10,983 nt of DNA, from NCBI GenBank assembly GCA_964450355.1, contig CAYVDH010000118.1:1-10983 (forward strand), written 5' to 3'. Of this stretch, positions 6,680-10,983 are shown piece by piece. The notes below the pieces were generated by a model. The model did not search any database. It was given only the letters and a program-made list of their open reading frames with translations, and had not been told where the DNA came from. Within the stretch, counting starts at the first letter, position 1. Each line of letters starts with the position of its first letter. The DNA is from CAYVDH01 sp964450355 (GTDB taxonomy: Bacteria; Bacteroidota; Bacteroidia; NS11-12g; UBA955). Made by a program: the position numbers and the translations under genes.

Positions 6680-8574
6680 CACTGCAAATTTACTGGTATA
6701 ATAAGCGCACTTGTATTACCAGTTTTCTCGAAATTGTGCCATTTTTCCTCGATTTTAAAACTTCCTTCTCTGCCTGTTAGCTGTTTTACAATGTCTAAAT
6801 ACTCATTCATCAATTTTGTACCTATTCCTCTGTAATCCTCAATGTGATGTTCTACAACTAAACTTTTTTTCCCTGTGTCTTCTATTTTAAGTATTAGTTG
6901 TTCATCTATATAATTTAATTCAATGTTAATATATCCATTTTTAGTATGACCAATGGCATATTCAATAGCATTGTATAATGGCACATATAGTATTAGAGAT
7001 GGCAAAACTACTTTGTTTTCAATTGCATATATCGAGTCTTCAACTTTAAAATGGTATTCAAAATTCTTTTGTTTTGATTCAAAATCTAATAAGGTTTGAA
7101 TATTTTCAATTTCGTTTTTAAGATAGTTATTTTCACTTTTGGTATAAATTAATTTTCTAAGAAATACACCTACTTCATTTGCTTTTGACTTTGCTGCTTC
7201 AAGCTCACCGTGTTCTATTAAAGCATTTATGTCGTTTAATACACCTGCTAAGGCATGTTGTGGTTGGAATTTGCCAATATTTAACCCACTCTGAATTAGT
7301 CTTTTTTTTCTTTCATCTTCAATCTTCTGTTCTAACCCTTCTTTGTTAATTTCATTTTTTACTTTTTCATTTCGTCTCTTATTATTTATTACATAAATAA
7401 TTCCTATAGCCAAAGCTATCAATAAGCCAATAAACGTTTTATGATTTTCAATGATGGTGTTTTTAATGGATATTATTGAACTATAATTTTGATTCTTTGT
7501 GTTCAAATAATCAAAGTCTGCATTGTAAATTTCTGCCATTTTATGAGCTCCTTTTATGGAATCTGTTAGTAATTGAATTTGTTGGTTAACTTGATTGAAA
7601 GATTCGATATCGTTTGTTTTGAAATACAATTCTTTTTCAATAGGCAATAAATCTAATAAAGATAAAGGCAAAGAATTGATATTTGTTTGTTTTTTTAAAC
7701 TTGAAATCAATTGTTGCGTTTCTTTGATGTTGTTATTGTTAAAATTCCATTCAGCTAAACAGATATTACTTTCTAATATTCCAAAACTGTCTTTTAATGT
7801 ATTATATAAGAGCAAGGATGTGTCAATATGGCTTTTAGCTAATTTTAATTGATTTAATTTAGTATATGTTTTACCCAAATTCATCAAAGCACGTGCTTGT
7901 TTTGAATGGTTGTTTTGACTAAATTTTTTATATTGATTAAAATATAGTAGGGCAGAGTCATATTGATTGAATTGATAAAACAACAATCCCAAATTATTAT
8001 AAGTAGCAGGTAATTGTTTTTTATCTGTGCTTTTATTTAGCAAATATAAAGATTGATTAAAGTAATATTTTGCCCTTTTATAATTGTCTAAATCTTTATA
8101 AATATTGCCTAAATAATTATAAACAAGTGGCAGTTCAGAACAATCTTGACAATTGGTTTCAAAATAGTTTCTTGCAAAATCAAAATATTTAATGGAATTG
8201 GCATAAGCTCCATTTTTTTTAAAAGCAATTGCAGTGGCTAAAGCGGTTAATGTTATGTTTAGCGAATCTTTTATAAAAATGGCTTGATCATTTGCTTTTT
8301 TATAGTAATGGAAAGCAGAATCGAAATGCTTTTTTTTAAGGTGTGCAGTACCTAAATTATGATAGGCATAATAAACAATTGTGTCTGATGGTTGTAACAA
8401 TAAAATTTGCTGATATAAAAAAATTGCAGAATCAATTTGATTGTTTTCTAAATTGTTTTTAGCTATTTCGTGCAAAGAATCTGTTAATTTTATATCATTT
8501 TTTTTTACTGGTATAAAATGTTCGCATGCCACAAACAATAAAATCAATAGAAAAAAAATAACTCGATTTTGCAT
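6679..8574 (-). CDS. TPR-containing LytS-type sensor histidine kinase with atypical catalytic motifs
   Basis: The 631-residue product starts with a lipoprotein-like signal (FVAC, Cys17). About six tetratricopeptide repeats follow between residues 31 and 260, then a helical stretch, a transmembrane helix at about 380-397, a coiled coil at about 400-425, and a His_kinase/HATPase pair at about 428-630. The TPR part should lie outside the inner membrane and the kinase inside. The candidate phospho-acceptor is His440 in FQPQHALAGVLNDIN, which aligns with the NPHFxFNxLN motif of the LytS family but has lost most of it. In the ATPase domain the N-box Asn535 is kept (VPLYNAIEYAIGH), while the G1 motif is DTGKK (566-570) instead of DxGxG. 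The G2 motif GIGT (583-586) is present. Its stop overlaps the LytTR regulator start, which identifies the cognate partner. Activity may be reduced or unusual. Confidence 0.9.
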   Translation of the reverse strand: MQNRVIFFLLILLFVACEHFIPVKKNDIKLTDSLHEIAKNNLENNQIDSAIFLYQQILLLQPSDTIVYYAYHNLGTAHLKKKHFDSAFHYYKKANDQAIFIKDSLNITLTALATAIAFKKNGAYANSIKYFDFARNYFETNCQDCSELPLVYNYLGNIYKDLDNYKRAKYYFNQSLYLLNKSTDKKQLPATYNNLGLLFYQFNQYDSALLYFNQYKKFSQNNHSKQARALMNLGKTYTKLNQLKLAKSHIDTSLLLYNTLKDSFGILESNICLAEWNFNNNNIKETQQLISSLKKQTNINSLPLSLLDLLPIEKELYFKTNDIESFNQVNQQIQLLTDSIKGAHKMAEIYNADFDYLNTKNQNYSSIISIKNTIIENHKTFIGLLIALAIGIIYVINNKRRNEKVKNEINKEGLEQKIEDERKKRLIQSGLNIGKFQPQHALAGVLNDINALIEHGELEAAKSKANEVGVFLRKLIYTKSENNYLKNEIENIQTLLDFESKQKNFEYHFKVEDSIYAIENKVVLPSLILYVPLYNAIEYAIGHTKNGYINIELNYIDEQLILKIEDTGKKSLVVEHHIEDYRGIGTKLMNEYLDIVKQLTGREGSFKIEEKWHNFEKTGNTSALIIPVNLQ

Positions 8575-8578
8575 TTTG

Positions 8579-8586
8579 CAAATGTA
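8579..8586 (-). promoter_or_regulatory. Possible -7 box directly before the second TPR kinase start
   Basis: The minus-strand TACATTTG, followed by C, matches the TAnnTTTG(C) -7 consensus of Bacteroidota. It ends four bases before the ATG, so a transcript started the usual few bases downstream would begin at or next to the start codon and be essentially leaderless. No TTTG -33 element is seen about 19 nt upstream, where an A10 run lies instead. The whole spacer between the small lipoprotein stop and this start is only 32 bp. Simple read-through from the lipoprotein gene is an equally good explanation of expression. Confidence 0.3.
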
Positions 8587-8606
8587 GTTTATTTTTTTTT
8601 TACCTT

Positions 8607-8999
8607 TTAAGGAATTATTATTTCAATCTGCTGATTATTAGATATAAAGGCAATGTCGCCAGTTTTAATTACAATATTATTGATTAAAAGTTGATATTGA
8701 TAAGTTCCTAAATTTAAACTAAAATCACAGTTGCCTAAAGCATTCGTAATACCTGAGTAGGCGTTTGATGTTCCATTTAACAAAATTAAAACATTAGGAA
8801 TAGCTTGACCATTTTGGTTTTTCACTCTAACACCAACAACTATGTCATCTTCGTCTTCTCCTCCTGGAGTGGCATTATAATTACTTTGTTGATTTTCCTG
8901 TTTAGATTGTTGAATAGTTGGCTCTTCTTTTTTGCAAGAAAAAATGTTCAATAATAAGATTGAAAATAAGGCGAATTGTGTGAATTTTATTTGTTTCAT
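8607..8999 (-). CDS. Small lipoprotein with a carboxypeptidase-regulatory-like (Ig-fold) domain
   Basis: The 130-residue product has a lipoprotein signal with lipobox IFSC, lipidated at Cys22. A polar Gln/Asn-rich linker (about 23-45) and an acidic GGEDEDD patch (46-52) follow. A single beta-sandwich domain covers about 53-130: VVGVRVKNQNGQAIPNVLILLNG, then a SGITNALGNCDFSLNLGTYQYQL segment. This layout (V.G.V.d..G.pi.na.V...g...tdt.G.f.l.l..G.y.l) is characteristic of carboxypeptidase-regulatory-like/DUF4480-type domains, which are common in Bacteroidota envelope proteins and usually mediate adhesion or protein contact. It sits between the two kinase/regulator pairs, 32 nt before the second kinase, with which it may be co-transcribed. 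It could be an envelope accessory or input protein for one of them, but this is inference. Its start codon lies at the centre of a 20-bp palindrome. Confidence 0.8.
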   Translation of the reverse strand: MKQIKFTQFALFSILLLNIFSCKKEEPTIQQSKQENQQSNYNATPGGEDEDDIVVGVRVKNQNGQAIPNVLILLNGTSNAYSGITNALGNCDFSLNLGTYQYQLLINNIVIKTGDIAFISNNQQIEIIIP

Positions 9000-9008
9000 G
9001 AAACAAAT
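8989..9008. promoter_or_regulatory. Perfect 20-bp palindrome centred on the small lipoprotein start codon
   Basis: The sequence ATTTGTTTCATGAAACAAAT is its own reverse complement, with ten complementary pairs and no mismatch. The ATG of the small lipoprotein begins at the centre. As DNA it could be an operator for a dimeric regulator. As RNA it would fold into an 8-bp stem with CAUG as loop, presenting most of the start codon in the loop. Part of the symmetry comes from a common AT-rich gene start (Met-Lys-Gln-Ile), so chance is possible. Confidence 0.4.
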
Positions 9009-9042
9009 TTTTCATCACAATGCTTTTTTTTGAGAAAGTTTT

Positions 9043-9071
9043 CCTGAAATGCATCCTTTCAGGTCTTTTTT
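9043..9071. terminator. Hairpin between the first regulator gene and the small lipoprotein gene
   Basis: Perfect 7-bp arms cctgaaa (9043-9049) and tttcagg (9057-9063) enclose a 7-base loop. On the plus strand the stem is followed by a T run (9066-9071), the classic intrinsic-terminator layout, but no plus-strand gene precedes it. On the minus strand it sits 27 nt after the stop of the LytTR regulator, the right place for an operon end, yet is followed by AAAACTTTCTC rather than a U-tract. It may be a weak terminator, a 3'-end stabilising stem or a regulatory element. Confidence 0.4.
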
Positions 9072-9090
9072 GCCTTATTTTATCATTATA

Positions 9091-9861
9091 TTACGCCCTT
9101 TTGATATTAAATAACTGTTTCCAAATAGGCATAAATTTCTCGCTGACAACAACTTTCTTAGTTGAATTATTTAAATAAGGGATTTCAATTTCTAAAACTC
9201 CTACTTCTTGATTGATTTTAACAATTCTGAAACAATTGATAAGTGTTGCTTGCCTAGCAAATACGAATCCTTGAATATATTTAAGTTTTTCAACAACTTC
9301 ACTAAACTCGCCTGCAAAATCAGCTTCAAATAATTCATTGTTTTTTAAATAAATAATTTTACAATATTTATCTTCCCATCGCCTAATTTCAATAATATTA
9401 ATATAAGGAATGAGTTCAATTTCTTTTTTTTCGGTTTTCAAACTAAAAAAACCATTAATATTTAATCCTATTTTAATTTTAATTTCACTTATTACTTCTT
9501 TTATTTTATCTAATTCATAGGGTTTGTTAAGATAATAAATCTCTTTATTGAAAAATTTATTTTTTAATTCAGCAGATTGAATGGCATATTTTATAAAATA
9601 ACTTGTAAATATGGCTATGATAGGTTGTTTCTTTTGTTTGTATATTTTTGTTATCAAATTCAATCCATTTTCAAAACGTGTTTCATTATTGAGTTCAATG
9701 TCTAAAAACACTAAATCAGGGCTGTATTTTTCAATCATTAAAGCTGCTTGGTCAACAGAATTTGAAGTCCCAATAACAAATACATTATTTAGTTCTAAAA
9801 TGCAAATCAAAGCATTTAGTTGCAAAGGGTCATCTTCTACTATTAAAACTCTAATTTTCAT
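9091..9861 (-). CDS. LytTR-family response regulator (partner of the first TPR kinase)
   Basis: The 256-residue product is a receiver plus LytTR regulator. In the receiver (about 1-125) the acidic pair is Glu9-Asp10 in VLIVEDDP, the phospho-acceptor is Asp54 in PDLVFLDIEL, the switch residue is Thr86 in IFTSY, and Lys113-Pro114 occurs in YYLNKPY, so all key residues are present. A short insertion (about 57-66) follows the acceptor loop. The LytTR DNA-binding domain covers about 140-252, with IEIRRWEDKYCKIIYLKNN and a FVFARQATLINCFRIVKI core. I chose the ATG at 9861 because it gives the usual MKIRVLIVEDD receiver start and has AAAGGA five bases upstream. An in-frame ATG at 9882, directly abutting the kinase stop, would add seven residues. 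It follows its kinase with no other gene between, so it should be phosphorylated by it. The targets are unknown. Confidence 0.9.
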   Translation of the reverse strand: MKIRVLIVEDDPLQLNALICILELNNVFVIGTSNSVDQAALMIEKYSPDLVFLDIELNNETRFENGLNLITKIYKQKKQPIIAIFTSYFIKYAIQSAELKNKFFNKEIYYLNKPYELDKIKEVISEIKIKIGLNINGFFSLKTEKKEIELIPYINIIEIRRWEDKYCKIIYLKNNELFEADFAGEFSEVVEKLKYIQGFVFARQATLINCFRIVKINQEVGVLEIEIPYLNNSTKKVVVSEKFMPIWKQLFNIKRA

Positions 9862-9865
9862 TTTA

Positions 9866-9871
9866 TCCTTT
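9866..9871 (-). promoter_or_regulatory. Shine-Dalgarno-like AAAGGA supporting the internal start of the first LytTR regulator
   Basis: On the minus strand AAAGGA is followed by TAAA and then the ATG at 9861-9859. Most other starts in the window have only A-rich leaders, so this is one of the few purine motifs with GG. It favours the start at 9861 over the one at 9882. Bacteroidota make little use of Shine-Dalgarno pairing, so the weight is limited. Confidence 0.35.
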
Positions 9872-9882
9872 AGTAAATTCAT

Positions 9883-10983
9883 TTAATGAGATTTTATAGG
9901 TAATACCAGTTCAACTCTACATCCTTTTATTAATTCATTTTTTTTAATGTTTTCAATATGATATGAACCTTCTACACTTGTTTCTTCTTTTAAAATTTGT
10001 AGAGCAGTTTGAATAGCGGTGCTACCCAAACCATGATTTTTGTCTAGATTGTTTTCAAAATTTATACCTTTTCCATTGTCTATGACAATAAATTGTAAAG
10101 TGTTTTTAGTTAAAAAAATGTCAATTTTAATCATTAAATGTTGATTGGGTTTTAACCCATGTTTAACACTATTTTCTATACAAGATAATAAAATATGAGG
10201 AGGTACTTCAATTTGATTATATTTGTTTTCATCATTATTGAAAATCCATTCCACATCGATATTATATATTGAGCCAATAGTATTAAAATAATGATTACAT
10301 AAATTTATTTCATCATTTAAAGTGAAGTTTTTTGTTGTTCTTGTTAACAAACTATTTCTGATAAAAGTGGCTACTTTGCTTAATACTTCAGTAGATTTTA
10401 ATTGATCACCTAAAATGGTGTGACTTTGAGCTTTATTTAAAATGTTGGCAAGTAAATGGTCATTGACCAATTCTATATAGGCTTGTTTTTGGGCCAAAAG
10501 TGTTTGTTTTTTTTGATTTTTATATCTTTTTCTTAACCAAAATATACCCAATATGGCAATTATAAAAAGAATAATTATTCCAATGATTGAGAGTTGTAAA
10601 TTTCTTGTTCTTGTTTTAGCTAAATCAGACTGTAATTGAAGCAGTTTTATTTGAGATTCCTTTTTTTCTGTTTCGTAGTGTACTTGGGCTTCTTCCGCCA
10701 TTATACCAGTAATTTCTTGGTTTACAGAATCTTTGTATAAAATATGCATTTTATACGCTTTTGAGAGTGTCTTAAAATCACCTTTTAATTCATTAATTTT
10801 TATAGCAAATGCCCATGCATCACGTATAAACCTTTTGGATTTCATTTCATGGGCATTTATCAAACATTTATTCCAATATTCATGGGCCATTTCAAATTTA
10901 TTAACTTTTGCGGCAGCAATTGAAATATATGAATTGTAAATAAAATGCAATTGAGGAATTTCTATATTTTTATTTATTTTATA
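9883..10983 (-). CDS. TPR/coiled-coil LytS-type sensor histidine kinase, N-terminus beyond the window
   Basis: The frame is open to the right window edge, giving 366 residues in view; the beginning of the protein is missing. The TTG at 10950 that can be read as a start is an internal leucine codon: the codons before it (YKINKNIEIPQ) continue without a stop. In order the fragment contains the end of a TPR-like helical region (about 1-95), a coiled coil (AEEAQVHYETEKKESQIKLL), a transmembrane helix (about 133-149), and a His_kinase domain with His176 in LVNDHLLANILN, matching the NPHFxFNxLN motif. The HATPase domain has an N-box with Asn271 in CIENSVKHG, G1 DNGKG (302-306) and G2 GLG (318-320). 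The catalytic motifs are near canonical, so it should autophosphorylate. The LytTR regulator gene starts immediately after its stop. Confidence 0.92.
   Translation of the reverse strand, partial: YKINKNIEIPQLHFIYNSYISIAAAKVNKFEMAHEYWNKCLINAHEMKSKRFIRDAWAFAIKINELKGDFKTLSKAYKMHILYKDSVNQEITGIMAEEAQVHYETEKKESQIKLLQLQSDLAKTRTRNLQLSIIGIIILFIIAILGIFWLRKRYKNQKKQTLLAQKQAYIELVNDHLLANILNKAQSHTILGDQLKSTEVLSKVATFIRNSLLTRTTKNFTLNDEINLCNHYFNTIGSIYNIDVEWIFNNDENKYNQIEVPPHILLSCIENSVKHGLKPNQHLMIKIDIFLTKNTLQFIVIDNGKGINFENNLDKNHGLGSTAIQTALQILKEETSVEGSYHIENIKKNELIKGCRVELVLPIKSH

Noticed and set aside
9000..9090. Riboswitch or small RNA
   Set aside because: Apart from one short hairpin and a palindrome there is no conserved riboswitch core that I can recognise in 91 bp.
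9611..9886. Plus-strand open frame of 91 codons
   Set aside because: It is antisense to the conserved receiver domain of the first LytTR regulator.

Overview
The window looks like a Bacteroidota (Bacteroidetes) chromosome fragment, most likely from a low-GC Flavobacteriales- or Sphingobacteriales-like lineage. The evidence is strong AT bias, A-rich gene starts that mostly lack a Shine-Dalgarno sequence, TAnnTTTG-like promoter boxes, many lipoproteins with FSC/FSGC/VAC lipoboxes, signal peptides ending in ..NAQ or ..FGQ, and two TPR histidine kinase / LytTR response regulator pairs. Every supported gene is on the minus strand, so transcription runs from high to low coordinates. No RNA gene, CRISPR array, transposase or integrase was seen.

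Right part (10983 to 5840): signalling. A TPR/coiled-coil LytS-type histidine kinase enters from beyond the right edge, so its N-terminus is missing. It is followed directly by a LytTR response regulator. A 91-bp intergenic region holds a hairpin and a 20-bp perfect palindrome centred on the next start codon. That gene encodes a small lipoprotein with a carboxypeptidase-regulatory-like fold. Next comes a complete second TPR kinase with unusual catalytic motifs, whose stop codon overlaps the start of a second LytTR regulator. These are two paralogous two-component systems in tandem with a small lipoprotein between them.

Middle (5839 to 5753): an 87-bp intergenic gap with a locally GC-richer block of about 34 bp and a possible promoter -7 box for the next unit.

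Left part (5752 to 104): a tight five-gene unit in which every product is predicted to be exported or membrane bound. In order they are a WG-repeat lipoprotein, a papain-family (C1) cysteine protease lipoprotein with C-terminal beta domains, a small secreted protein with a helical repeat module, a four-helix membrane protein, and a secreted protein with propeller-like repeats. Gaps are 12 and 6 nt and overlaps 4 and 14 nt, so co-transcription is likely. A further gene begins at position 51 and runs off the left edge.

Working model (inference): the left unit is a cell-envelope module with a surface protease and several beta-rich surface proteins. The two kinase/regulator pairs may sense envelope or nutrient status and could control it, but the sequence does not show directly which regulator controls what.
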